A DNA stretch of 64,000 bases from Lingula anatina (GCF_001039355.2 NW_019775014.1:266751-330750), one strand, 5' to 3'. Numbered from the stretch's first letter, positions 26,482 through 38,612 are shown. Program-made: numbers and translations. Notes: a model not told the origin generated them from the sequence alone.

Positions 26482-27070
26482 GATTTTAAAGTAACCATAG
26501 CAAAGTTTGAAACCTAACGAAGAGGTCAAGAATATACCATCTATCTGTCGAGATGAAAACTGTGGATGAGGTACTTGACACCTTTACTTACTTTTTTTTT
26601 ACTCGTACCGTTTCATTTTTTCTTTAAATTACATGTATGATAGCGTTAGAACAAAACCGTGTGTTTCATAACCGTTTTTAAAATCATATAACTAATATGA
26701 TTTATGTTACTTGCTTATAGGCCTATTAATAGAATGGTATCATTTTTAATTCAAAAAGGTATAACGCTAGTTGACGACCCTGAATAAAAGGATTATTATC
26801 AGGGATTTCATTATTTCTTTGCTGAATTGATTTCAGATCTGCGAGTTTCTGCAAACCAGGGGAGTTTCAGATACCGTTATACGGAATGTCAGGGATCAAA
26901 AGGTACTGTCTGATGAAATTGTTTGTAATTTCGTATAATTTTCCCCCAAGAATATGCGAAAAAAATGATTTTTTAAAATCGTGTTCCCTTCATTAATCGT
27001 GTAAAAAATCCAATTTCGATCTGAGTACAGTATGGTTATAAAAAGCGTGCGTTATGACAGATTTTCTTTT

Positions 27071-27325
27071 AAAGGTACAATGTATAGGGTTTTGGCCGGG
27101 AAACGATTTATCCTGGAGTAAAACTTATTTTCCTCTACTCTCAAACTTTTCTTCCTTTCCGCATAGTAAGCATAACCCAGTAACAATTTTGAAAAGAAAT
27201 TGATAAAATTTCACTTCTGGGCTAGTGGTTTAAGGCTTTTAAGATGGTTGCCAGTGGCGTTCCAGCGCGTTTGTAAATGAAAGATTTTATTTTCGATAGA
27301 AAAGTCTCAAATATGTTCATTTAGG
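27071..27325 (+). repeat. Dispersed repeat in the HECT-like gene, second copy at 30603-30870
   Basis: Shares blocks with 30603-30870 in the same order: CCTTTCCG, AGTAACAATTTT, TTCTGG-CTAG, CTTTTAAGA and TTTTCGAT, ending near AGTCTCA. About 255 bp, diverged, both intronic. Origin unknown. Confidence 0.6.
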
Positions 27326-27765
27326 AGTTCAAGGAGAGATTTATTGAATTCGTTTGGGCTTAAAAAGCATGGGCGACACTTTTGGATTGGATTATACCTT
27401 TAAAGGCAGTACAACAGGGATTTTTGAGTAAAAAAATAGAACTTAATGAATTTTCCTGGAATAAAGGACATTTTCTCATCTAATTTTGTTAGATTTTTTA
27501 TTAAAAAGAACAGTACATTTCCAATATAGCTTACCTAAAACAGTTATAAACGACAACTTAAAATGTTACCAATGTTCGCATGGACATTATACTCTTCATA
27601 TATAATCTTACACAAGGAATCTATGCCTACCAATTCCCGGTTGTACTGGCTTTAAGTTCGGGGTTAAGAACGCGGATAACTTTCTATACGACGAAATAAT
27701 ATGCAATATCAACATTTTATAACAAAAACAGTTACTTAATGAAATATAAGGCTCAATAGATTGTT

Positions 27766-27767
<2 letters not shown>

Positions 27768-27804
<37 letters not shown>
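27768..27804. repeat. GA microsatellite
   Basis: About eighteen GA units within the transposon intron. Confidence 0.9.
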
Positions 27805-27807
<3 letters not shown>

Positions 27808-28352
27808 AAACTAATTAGAAAGATTGATACACCCTGCCTGGGATTTCAAAACAGCATATCCGCTTTCAAACTACAAAGTGTTTCTGTTATGGGAGGGGTA
27901 ATCGGGGAATTTTGTTTATCATGTATGTCCCTGCTAATTACTTGAAATTTGAAACACATTTCCTTTGATTCGGGTGGGTTTACAAACTACGAGTATACAG
28001 TCTACACGTGTGTGTCCAGTGGACCTTATTTAGTGTTACATTTCCTTACATCACAATTTTGTAACTAATTTAAATTAATATGACAGGTATACTGGGTAGG
28101 GAGACTGCGGCTAAATTGGCCTCCCGTCAATTTATGAATAAGTGAATACGAGGTTAAAAAAATTGCCCACATACTCTTGTAAAGTGACCGTAGCCTACAA
28201 TGCTAAGAAAATGTCGGACGTTAAAAAGTTTACTTAAGCCGTGAGTGGAAATAAACGAGTTTTGCACCTAACAGTAATTTTGTTTAAGAGATTTAAACAT
28301 CTATTTTCATAGGCTTTTGATGGAATAAAATACATATAGACCCTATATATAG

Positions 28353-28521
28353 CAGGGGCGGATTTAGGGCGTCTTCTGGGTCTTCCGGAAGATGGTCAGA
28401 TTTTCAAATTTACACGGACGGGTATCTAATTTTAATCTGTCGGAAGACGGTCAGAAATGGAAGATGGATCAACAAAGATGATTTGGAGGACTGTCAGAAA
28501 ATATTTCTGGATCCGCCCCTG
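28353..28521. mobile_element. MITE nested in the transposon, 5-bp target duplication
   Basis: 169 bp with ends CAGGGGCGGATTTA and GGATCCGCCCCTG, flanked by TATAG at 28348-28352 and 28522-28526. Same end type and duplication size as 21501-21761, though the interiors differ. Confidence 0.75.
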
Positions 28522-30602
28522 TATAGGGTATCAAACTGAAGCTCATTGTTTCAAGTTTCACATAGATGTATCATTGTTGCTCATTCTAGCACCATAAATG
28601 GCTGCCATCCTTTAGAATAAAAAGTGTCCACCCGGGGCAAGTTGGCCCCCTTGGCTCGCGTCCGCGTTCTTAACCCCGAACTTAAAGCCAGTACAACCGG
28701 GATTTGGTAGGCATAGATTCCTTTTGTAAGATCATATATGAAGAGTATAATGTCCATGCGAGCCAAGTTAAATCCCTTTATTACCCGCAAACCTTTGCGC
28801 GCAACAGAGCTAGAGTCCACAGTTGAAACAGACTCAATGGTTTAAAACTAAATGTGTTGCTTTCTTTTGAAACAATTTTTTTATTCGTTTTTACTCATTA
28901 AAAACCTGTTTGATATACCATTATTAATTTATTCTTGATTAAAACAAAACAAATTTTGTTGACAGATATTTTGGTTCTTGCAACACATAGCCACCCCCCC
29001 CCCTCCCCCATTCAACGTGACGGACGAAAACCTCAATAAATCTGCCCTTTACGACATTCGGTTTGAATGGTTTAACCACTTTTGATAGTTTTTTTTTCTT
29101 TGCATTGAATTAGATTAATGTGGCAATCTAAGGTTGTTCTAGGTGGTTTTCAATTTTATGCATCTGGTTTTAAAATCATATAGCGATTTTACGACAATCT
29201 TTTACTATCCAATCAAGGTGACAGCCGAGCGTGGGCTCATCCTGTCGGTGTTCTGACTGATACTCCGAAATGCGATCTGACACACACCTTGAAAACGGGT
29301 AGTGGGGTCCGATATACCGGTTAATTCAGGATCCTTATCCGAGTCTGGTAGTTGGGTAGGCCTGTAGAAGGCCCAAACGTGTCTAACTGGGCCAACTTGC
29401 CCCGGTCTCCCCTAACTGCTGAAATAAGCCTTGTTTGGCATTCAGCGTCTTGGTTGCTGAAAAAAAAAACACGTTCCTGGCACCCCATCACCTACACCCT
29501 TTAAAGAATTGTTAAAATATTGTATTCGGTATTCACAACCATCTTCCGTTAATAATCATTTCAAATTCACTCGTTTATAAGATACCGGTATCATAAGTTA
29601 AATTAATATGTGCCTTCATATGCCCGTTGAATTTATTCTATCAAAACCAGTCATGATTTATTACACGCTTTTTTGATGGTTTGAGGATATAATTAAGTGT
29701 TCTTTGTCGTTTTGTTGTAATATTAATGCTTGTAAATTATTGTACAATTCAAGGTGGATGGCGCAGTGGTACAGATGCTCACGGATGAGCAGCTGATTGA
29801 TTTAGGGATAACTGCCTTGGGCGATAGGTGCTTGCTGCGAGGATTCGTCAGACCTGCTGTCACCAACCCTCCGGCTGAAGTGGACGGTCATGAACGGAAT
29901 GATCAGAGGCAGAATCAGGAGAGAAGGCAGCAGCTATTAGACATGTTGAGGCGGGGCCGGGATAGAGGCATAGGGAGTCGACCTGCAAAAAGACCAGGAA
30001 GACCAGTGCAATCAGAGAGGGTCATCCAATTTGGGATGCGTCTGCACGATGAAAATAAAGACGGTGAAACGGACCGCAGTCACCAAACAGTCAGATCCCC
30101 ATTGGGGGATAAAAACACCATTGCGATGAAATTGCCTCTCTCAATTAACTATCAAGATTTGTTGTTAAAAATAACAGACGCTTTCTTTCCGTCTAACAAA
30201 AACCCGGTGGTGGGTGAGCGAGACAATTTCAGCTTTGAAATTGTAAACGGCCACAACATCAACATGAGGGATGGTTTGATGGAAAGCTTTTCCATCCAAG
30301 CTTACATAAAAGAGCACCTGATCCCCGGCTCGGTGAGGCTGTACCTGCTATGCAAGCCATGTACTAGTGCCACCTCCAGGTTAGTCTCTTCGGAAACTGA
30401 CGACGAAGATTCATTGGAGGACTTCAAATTCACAAGTCCTAGCTCCGAAGTTGCCTTCAGGACTCGGGCTGGAGGCGGAGCTTCCGTTGAAAGCAGTGAG
30501 GCCATTGCGAGTACAAGCGACGGCAGAGGCAGTAACCTTGAGCGAAATATGTGAGTTAACACTATACTTTTGTTTACCGTAAATTACATGGTCAGGAATG
30601 TT

Positions 30603-30870
30603 TAAGGTATAATACATAGGTCTGGAGCCCAAAAACGAATTTAGGTGGGGTACTTTTCTCCGACTTTTCAACTTATCCTCCTTTCCGGATAATCAGCATA
30701 ATCCAGTAACAATTTTAAAAAATTAATGAAATTACATTTCTGGCCTAGCAGCTTAGAACTTTTAAGACGGTTTACGGTGTCGGGTCAGCATGTTTGTAAT
30801 TTTTTATAATTTTTTAGATTTGTTTTCGATGTTAAAGTATGATAGAAGAGTCTCATATTAGTTTAACAGG
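30603..30870 (+). repeat. Dispersed repeat, second copy of 27071-27325
   Basis: See the copy at 27071. This one lies in the intron between the 797-nt exon and the UIM exon of the HECT-like gene. Confidence 0.6.
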
Positions 30871-33154
30871 AATGACTATTCATATTTCAGGCAATACTCA
30901 AGTTTACTTGTCATCAGCGATGACAGTGAGGATGAGGATGATGAAGATTTACGCACCGCCATTGCCGCTAGTCTGAGGGAAAACAGGTACTATTTACTAT
31001 TCTTGTTACATTTTTTATTTGGCCTATCAGTATATAATTGAAATGGAGGACCAGCCCTCTGGTTTAATGGTTATTATTTTGATTGAAGGTATCATGTAAA
31101 GTACTTCCTAAAAAATACGGCATATTGTTACAAATAGGAACATTTCATTTGGAAGTACAATGTATATACATTGTTGTGATTTCCATTTTCCTAAGATTCT
31201 AATCAAAAGTCAAGAAAATTAAATGATTTCTTATCTTTTAAATCGATATATTTTTCACTTTGAATGTAGTGAAATGATTTCGTACCCAACAGTGACAATA
31301 GATACCCCCTCACAGCTACAGCCCCAATCCCAGGCGCACTTATATTCTTATGTACCCATCCAGATTTCTGATGCTACTTCTAGCAAATGCCATACGATTC
31401 TAGTTCCCACTTCTGTTGGCGTGGTATAATTTTAATTTAATTGAATATAAATTTGCAAATTAAAAAAATTGTGAAAAAATAATCGCTATGGTAATCCACT
31501 CAAAAAACACGTCTACATGTGTAACGGGTGTGGGTTGTAACAACTCACACCAAAGCACATCAAATTCCTTATAGTTTCGTACCTGAAGTAATTCATATTT
31601 GGCTATCAAAAACCAGTTATTCAATTCTTATTAGTTCAACGGATATTTAATTTATCTTGACATGAATATGAAATCATCTAAATCATTAAATAATCTATTT
31701 TCAGGCCTGTTGAGCGAAACTTACAGGAGCTGCTCCTTGAGTTAAATGCTCAAGTAAAGCGTGACGAAGGCCCTAATATTCTGAACATTGCCAGGTCCAA
31801 AATCCTGGAGGGAGCACGCAGGGCATTTCTGCGAAAAACGTTCCTGCCAGACAGGCCAATGTCCGTAAAATTCATGGACGACATTGGAATGTCAGAGGGG
31901 GCCATTGACGAAGGGGGCCAACAAGAGAATTCTTTACTCTTTTGCTTCATAGCATGAAGAACCATGGCATGTTAGCTGGTCCTGATGGAAGCAAAAATAT
32001 TGTCCCTTTCCGTCCCGGTGGGTTATTAAAATGTTATCAAATGCTTACAGCTCTCCTCTCTCTTAGTCTTAACCACCGTTTATAGGCGTAAGTTTCAGGA
32101 GATCTGATAATTTCATGATACTTTTGAATTTACACGATTACAGCTGCTGCTGCGATTAAAGGCTAATAGAAGGTGCCTATCACTCGACTGAATATCACTT
32201 ACAAATTTTAACATTGCACATTTTGTCTATTGGTATTATCATCGTATCGTCTCTTTCAGCGATAGAGCAGGACCTGTACTATGTTTGCGGTCAAACAATA
32301 GCCCTGGCAATGGCACATATTTCGCAGGGACCGCACTTTATGTCCAAGACTTTGTATGACATAGTAATCAAAGACTTCGAGGTTAAACCAGATATTTCGG
32401 ACGTCCATCCCTTGGAAATCCGCCATATGATATCCGAGGTATGAAAAATGCTACAATTATCATCTTACTCCCACCTTCATAACTCCCCCATCACCATAAA
32501 GATACAACAAGTGAAAATTGTTCCCTTTCACAAATTAAAGTAAGAATTTTGAACCATTAGAAACAGAGTCTGAACTGTTGAAGTTCTTTTCACTGCTACA
32601 GTAGGGTTTAGAAAATCTACCAGTGGATACTATTTGCGTGATTGCATGCAAGAGTTTCTGACTCAAGACATTTGACAATTATATAATGTTGAATAAGAGA
32701 ATTTTGTAAAACGCATTCTCTATTGTAACGCATGGTTACATAAATATATTTATTATTATAGGCACATTTATTTTTTCGCTGATTATTTTTATCATTCAGA
32801 TTGCTAATGCAAGTACGATGTCGGAGTTGGAGAGGGCTCTTGGAAACGCCGAGTCCTTTTTGGACATTGCTGGCTGCTTCATGCCTGTGCGCAAACTTGA
32901 AGATAAAGAAAAGATCGTGCAATCGGCATTAAGGTTTCAAGTGTTGGAAAGGAACTCCGGGTGCATTCAGAGGCATGTTGTACTTCCCTACTATGATTTA
33001 TCGCACTTGGTATTAAGTTTCATTTTGATTCGCTAAATCAAGTAGCATACATCACCCTTAATGTCATATGCAGCTAATAACTAGCGAAATAAAACTGTCG
33101 ATAAAATTGATTAAATGGCGCGGTTTGGCGCTTCCATGGTTTTATGTTATAATT

Positions 33155-33334
33155 AGGCCCGTAGACAGCAATTTCAAAAGGGGGGGGGGGGTTCTTTTTC
33201 TGAAAAAGTGGACCTTTTTCCGTAAAAACTTCATGCGCCTAGGTCAAATTTTACCCAGAGTGGACTTTTTCCAAGCCAAAAGGGTGGTTCTTTCGACCCC
33301 CCCCCCCTCCCGAACCCCCCTGGCTACGAGCCTG
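33155..33334 (+). mobile_element. MITE-like repeat in an intron of the HECT-like gene
   Basis: Bounded by AGGCCCGTAG and CTACGAGCCTG inverted ends, with a G-run near the left end and a C-run near the right. Related in reverse orientation to 13500-13646. Confidence 0.6.
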
Positions 33335-34730
33335 TGATGATGATGCAATTTAGCAAGCACGGCATACATATCCCCGTGAAGATCACGTGAAATGGCTTCA
33401 AGAGTTGAAAACTAACTTTTGACATCCAATATTTCTGTGATTTTCAGTCATCATCAAAAACCTACCCATTAGCGTGAGCTATTGATAAAAATAGACTGCA
33501 TTAATAAATGAGCACGCCAAGCTAACGAAACTGTCCTCTAAAAATAACACAAGTATTTCTTTGGGTAGTCTATCTTAGAGGGTTTTAAATCTTGGGATAT
33601 ATTTAGAAATAAGGTAATATACAACAAATAATGTCGGGGTTTATTAATTTCAGTCGTCATCTTCCCTTTTCAGATTTTTGGAAGGATTATCTGTATTAAA
33701 TGTCCGGCAAATGATGCGCCAAAACCCAGACGCATTCAAGAGTATATGCTGTTATCTGCCGACGCCCCTGACAGCGGTGGCAGTGCAAGAGCTTTTCACC
33801 CCAGTCTTGCCTGAGAACCAGCGCACTAGAGCAGCGGGTGTGCTCGCTTACTGGCACGACTATGTAGATGATGTAGCAGGTAGGCCAGGTCCCATAAATA
33901 ACAAATAAGTAATTTTATGAAGAGCAGCGATAACACCGATAAGTATTACGTGAATTAACTTATCAGCGCTATGTAATTATGTATAATCAGACTCAAAGTT
34001 TGCACTTATGTCCGTTTCGCGAAATCTCAGACAATTAAGAGGGAACTTCCCCAACTTTGGCACGAAGGTGAAGACGGGATGAGCGACAGGGCGGTTTTTG
34101 CTTTTGGGGCCTGTGGCCTCCATAGGGGTCCCACAGTCCCCTACGTTGCTTATTTTATTGAGGTTGTAGATGTTAATGTACTCAAGGTCCAACATATAGT
34201 TTCAATAATTTGTCCATGTTTGACAGGGAGGCGCAGATGTGATGGGAATACATGTCCCTAGGAACCGATGTTCTAGTATCTATGTTATTTCGGTATGTGG
34301 GACATCTATCCCCAGCGATCCTCGGGTTAGATAGATGCCTTACATAAAGGGTTCGTATGGAAACTAGGACATGGGTTCCTGGCGGACATGCGTTTCTATT
34401 ACACAGTTTCCATGTGACAATTAACAATTACTGCTTTCAGTCAAGTCAACATGCATGAGTTAAAGATGCATGTATGCGTTTTATATTTACAGAGGGAAAG
34501 TGCCAGTCTTCCCTGAAAGATATTATATTCTTTGCTACCGGGAGCCAGACAATTCCTCCAGTTGGATTTACACCATCCCCAGAAGTCGGATTTCATTCGG
34601 ACGGAAAGTACCCCCTGGCAAGCACGAATGCAGACTTTATCTTCCACTCGTCGAGGTAGACGACTTTGAAGTATTCAAGTCAAACATGGACGAGGGCATT
34701 TTAAATGCAGTTGGCTTTGGACGTGCTTAA

Positions 34731-35874
34731 TAAGCAGTCGAATAGAAGTGTATGAAATATCCTGATAATGATGATTTTTTTTAGAAAATAAGAAAATTGA
34801 ATTCTTGATGTGTGACAACATAGTGTGACAATATTCCTGTTCAGGATATTGCCACCAAAATATATATATTTACAAGAATTAACGTGACAGAATCAGACAT
34901 TCGGTAATGTCGGAGGTGAACAGTTAGTACATATTGGATGATTTTAGTAATCCAGAACAATGCAGACATGGATTTTAGACCAATTCTTGATGAAAAATGG
35001 AAGGGCTTGGGACTGAGAATATATTGGCACTCTAGGCCATTGTTAATTTTTATTAGTTTAAATTCGTTCGAAGGGCTAGCAGCCTAAACAGTTTTTGCCC
35101 TTTTCAGGCTTGACAGAGTGAAGTATTGGAACTAACTGCGTACGTGTAGTGAGAGCTGTATCAAGAGATTTTTTGTCTGCCCTTAGGAGGTTAATAGGTA
35201 CGGATAACTATCTGTGTCTGTACCCTTAACCGTGCGGCATCGAAATTTCTCTATTACCATGTGCGTTTATTTAATCATGTATCTTAAAAATTTTCTTTAA
35301 TAGTAACAAATAGCAAGTATGTCGGACGGGGAAAAGGTGATCTTCAAATTTAAAAATAACGGAAAACACAGTATCTTCCTGTGTATCGTTTTTAGATTTA
35401 TGGAATGATATTATTATTATTATTATTATAGGTCAAAGTAAGAATTATATAATATTTAGACTTTTTGGCTTCAACCATATGACTATAATTTGTTGAGTGT
35501 AAATGATGCAGCTTGAACGGCTGCTTCCGAGTCCGTTTATATGTTTCAGATTGAAGTGGAAAAATTAATCAATATCACACTACTTTTCGGACTCAGATGT
35601 GCTCTTTGTAATCTGTGTTTATCTTCACATATTTGTAGTCTATACATTCAGTAACATAGTGCCATTACATGTAATTGTTTCATACCGTGTAAATAATGTA
35701 CATATTAGCAAATTGTGGTGGCATCTGAAGAGTGTGGGTGGTAGGGTCCATGCAGAAGCACATAATAAATATTTTTTTAATTTGGAACTATAGTGTTGTG
35801 TGGTTTGTGTCCCTGAAATGCAATACAATGCGTAACTACACTGCACAGAACTTTATTTCATAAACCTATGAGGT
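34731..35874. other. Spacer between the converging transposon genes, nothing recognised
   Basis: AT-rich with a short ATT repeat (about 35409-35430). It should hold the 3' ends of both transposon genes. Confidence 0.5.
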
Positions 35875-37092
35875 TTAATAATTATCATGACTTAAATTCG
35901 ATTCAAGAACATCAAGCAAATACACTAAATTGTCAGCTGCGTCGTTTAGATTATCAGCAGCTTGCCTATTACCTTCAGCCATAAGAATATCAAACAATTC
36001 CTTATTATTGTCATTGCAAACGGAAGGTTCTGCCGTCAGTGCATTGGTCAAGACATTGATTTCAGTCTGTTCAACGGCATGCATGCACTCAACCCCACCC
36101 GACCGATCTGGCATGTAGTACATTACGTCAGGCCTACCAGATGGGCACCCGTGGTGTCTTGAAGCACGGATGTAATGTGTATTCCACAGCATTTTGATCT
36201 TGTCTAATTCAAGCTTCAGTACGTGCATGTAACAGTACCTGCAGCACTCGATATCTAGATTGTTTGAAGTGTCTATAATGCCTTGACCTGTTAATTCTTT
36301 GAAATGTTCAATCCATGTTGTCATGCCCATAGATCCAAACTTACTCCACCAACTCTCTATTCTTTGGTTTGAAGTGGATCGCCCATATAAAAATGATGTG
36401 TTCAGCATGCCGCGGTTGTCATTGTTGGCACCCCTAAGGAAAGTTTGCATCTGTGCAATGTTTGTATTTTCGGTACCACGATCTGCCCGCACGACATTAG
36501 GAAGACCATTAATTTTTAAAATGGCATTAGCAAAGTAACTGCAGACTACATATGGGTCATTGTTAGTGGAGGCAACCTCAAGCCAAATAATGCGACGTGA
36601 ATACCCGTCAATTCCACCATGCACACAAAAACCATAAGGCTTCAGTTTGTCCCACCCATCAATATGCCATAAATCGTTAGGCCCTCTTGTGTAGTATTCC
36701 CTTCGCCGTAGTCTTCTTTGTCTCCTACACTGTACGCCCTCTGGATCAAGGTAGTTCAGAATAACTCTGACTGTTTCCCGATCAGTCACAAGCTTGTGGA
36801 TTTTGGTGATCCTATCATGCATCGATCTATAACCTAGATCTTTACCAGTTCCACGTAATTCAAACTGGACAGCCTCAGTGACTGACTGAAAACTGTCTTT
36901 GTACAGGCTTCTCCGTCCTAAACCCAATCGTTTCAAATTTCTCTTAAGTTGTACAAGACTCATTGGCCACTCGTGAATAGTAGCAAGAAATGCGAGGATT
37001 TCTTGATATTTGAATCCTAATTCGAAATAGGTTGCAATCAATGTATCCTTTTCATTATCAAAACCAATCAGTGGAAGATTCTCCTGTGACAT
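35875..37092 (-). CDS. DDE integrase-type transposase
   Basis: Intact 405-residue single-exon ORF. The N-terminal part (about residues 1-120) looks like a helical DNA-binding region. The catalytic core follows: first Asp in NDLWHIDGWDK (D145), then HGGIDGYSRRIIWLEV, second Asp in VVRADRGTEN (D204) and Glu in NQRIESWWSKF (E246). That is a retroviral-integrase/IS3-type DDE core with about 41 residues between the last two. It should cut and join the element's ends, acting in the nucleus and probably recognising the palindrome arrays. With no frameshift it could still be functional, unlike the cargo gene. The start was chosen as the first ATG; upstream is AT-rich. Confidence 0.85.
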   Translation of the reverse strand: MSQENLPLIGFDNEKDTLIATYFELGFKYQEILAFLATIHEWPMSLVQLKRNLKRLGLGRRSLYKDSFQSVTEAVQFELRGTGKDLGYRSMHDRITKIHKLVTDRETVRVILNYLDPEGVQCRRQRRLRRREYYTRGPNDLWHIDGWDKLKPYGFCVHGGIDGYSRRIIWLEVASTNNDPYVVCSYFANAILKINGLPNVVRADRGTENTNIAQMQTFLRGANNDNRGMLNTSFLYGRSTSNQRIESWWSKFGSMGMTTWIEHFKELTGQGIIDTSNNLDIECCRYCYMHVLKLELDKIKMLWNTHYIRASRHHGCPSGRPDVMYYMPDRSGGVECMHAVEQTEINVLTNALTAEPSVCNDNNKELFDILMAEGNRQAADNLNDAADNLVYLLDVLESNLSHDNY

Positions 37093-37895
37093 TTTATCAA
37101 ACGTTCTGGATAATAAGTTCCTAATACGCTATGGTCTACGTCAGACTTGTTAGGAATACGCTATGTATACACCTAAAAATGAAAAAAAAAAAAACATCGA
37201 TGGTTTAGCATTTTAGGGAAATTCTGATACGCCGACACGCGCTGCCTAAATCGTCAAGGTGTGATATAATATAACGTAAAATTTTTGGATTATTAAAAGT
37301 AACACACAATATTAAAATATTCATAATACCCACAAGATATTTATTTAGCACATAAATAAACGGTGCAAAAAAGAATTCTTTATTCCAACTACATACCACA
37401 CAATCCTAATTTAAAGACAAGTTTGCAAAGAGCATGCGTTTTTATGGGAAAAATGATGGGATAATTTGTTTTACTGTATAAGCATCTACAGCACCCACAC
37501 CCCTTAATGCACCTCCAACTACTATAAGACAAAAGTCTAACAAGATAACTGGACTTAGATGCGACTTCAAAGGAATACCGCAACTGATCAAATGCTTTTT
37601 CATCCATACTCACCCGTAGATCTTATCATAGATGTAATCTCGGTTTCTTCGGAGAGGTTTCTTTCTACCAATATTCCCAATAATACGCAAGTTATTATAA
37701 AGCGAAGAGCGACGCACAGCATTGCAGCATTTCGGTGATTTTTAATCTATTCTGCCCGCTATACTGCCCGCTTCCTCCACATTCCTGGGATGATTGGCAC
37801 ATAGACCGGTTTAACCGCGTGCATGTGCATGGGCTTGTCTTTATCAACTTCCTCCCCAGACATCTGGTAAATGTTGGATTCGTATAACCTTCATG

Positions 37896-38161
37896 TATGC
37901 ATCACCCGGGCCGAGATGGCCAGGAATTACCACCGCGGTGGAAAATTATTTTCACCGCGGTGAAAATTATTTTCCACCGCGGTGTAAATTATTTCTCACC
38001 GCGGTGAAAATTATTTTCCACCGCGGTGTAAATTATTTCTCACCGCGGTGAAAATTATTTTCCACCGCGGTGAAAATAATTTCCACCGCGGTGAAAATTC
38101 CATAAAATAAAACTTAAATGAAAATAGAAAAAAGTTAATATGATACTAACAAAGCTCCGTA
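37896..38161 (-). repeat. Right terminal inverted repeat with eight palindromic motifs
   Basis: Mirrors the left repeat. CACCGCGGTG occurs at 37931, 37953, 37975, 37997, 38019, 38041, 38063 and 38084 (spacing 22 bp, last step 21), followed by the 65-bp unique end. It has two fewer units than the left end, so the array length varies. Confidence 0.9.
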
Positions 38162-38612
38162 CATATGTATAAGTGTATAAATCATCTAACTAGACCGAAT
38201 AGAACTTCACAAGCGACCTGATGATATAAAGTAAGTATCAGTAAAGAATTATTAAGTACTTTCGAAATCGTACGGGGCTTTATTTAAACTAGTTGGAGCA
38301 TGGAAACATGTGGTTAGACCTGCACGTTTTACGTTTATGTGTGTACATCTAGGCCTGTCATTAACCTGTCCACTGAGATGATTTAGATTTACATTCCAGT
38401 CTGACAACTTGCTCTTGTGTAGCATGGCGCTAAAATTGTCACTGGGTGCGGTTTTCACCAGTTTCATCGTGCTAGGGTTACATTTACGTTACCATCCTTT
38501 TATGACTAAAAGATAAATAGAAAAAAGATTTCTCGCCTATTCTAACATTAGTGCATGGCTGATTTTGTTGAAAATATCTACATGTACTTGTAGGCCTATT
38601 TCTCCTTTCGGC

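Larger units (their letters stand above)
27577..28760. repeat. Inverted repeat pair of about 100 bp inside the transposon
   Basis: Arms 27577-27677 and 28661-28760 are near-identical reverse complements (both contain TGGACATTATACTCTTCATA and TTCGGGGTTAAGAACGCGGA in the left-arm orientation). The roughly 980-bp interior holds a GA run and a MITE. Could be a nested non-autonomous element or an inverted duplication. It lies in the third intron-sized gap (26903-29753) of the HECT-like gene. Confidence 0.75.
26553..34730 (+). pseudogene. SAM-UIM-HECT ubiquitin-ligase-like gene carried by the transposon, frameshifted
   Basis: Exons: 26553-26570, 26837-26902, 29754-30550, 30891-30986, 31705-32017, 32260-32438, 32800-32972, 33674-33879 and 34493-34730, all phase-compatible. 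The first three encode a SAM-like domain (EICEFLQTRGVS, then LTDEQLIDLGITALGDRCLL). Exon 3 continues with a basic linker and a possible ubiquitin-like fold; exon 4 carries a ubiquitin-interacting motif (DEDLRTAIAASLREN). Exons 5-9 give a HECT domain (MSEGAIDEGG, FVDILIF-type match KDIIFFATGSQTIPPVGF, then MDEGILNAVGFGRA). Two breaks: a missing base near 31912-31920, after which TREFFTLLLHSM continues in another frame, and a shift near 34621-34636, where the HECT catalytic cysteine (after P-x-A-x-T) should be. The 32972 intron uses a GC donor. Probably an inactive ligase, unless the shifts are assembly errors. Confidence 0.8.
25799..38161. mobile_element. 12.4-kb DDE transposon with HECT-ligase-like cargo
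   Basis: Long inverted repeats (25799-26106 and 37896-38161) bound the element. The outer 65 bases match with few differences, and the inner edges match again up to a GGCCATCTCGGCCC block. The outermost bases read TACGGAGCTTT in both ends. CATATG flanks both sides (25793-25798 and 38162-38167); being a palindrome, it could be a 6-bp target duplication or part of the repeat. Inside are a DDE transposase (minus, 35875-37092) and a spliced SAM-UIM-HECT gene (plus, 26553-34730), which converge. Integrase-like transposases of this look and G2/M-type HECT ligase-like genes are both common multicopy families in fish and invertebrates, but I cannot name the superfamily with certainty. Confidence 0.85.

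Noticed and set aside
31270-31423. Extra exon of the HECT-like gene
   Set aside because: It is open and has splice-like ends, but ends in phase 0, which does not fit the next exon; the flanking exons join in phase without it.
32214-36538. Small ORFs inside the transposon introns and opposite the transposase
   Set aside because: They are intron extensions of real exons or antisense shadows with no family character.
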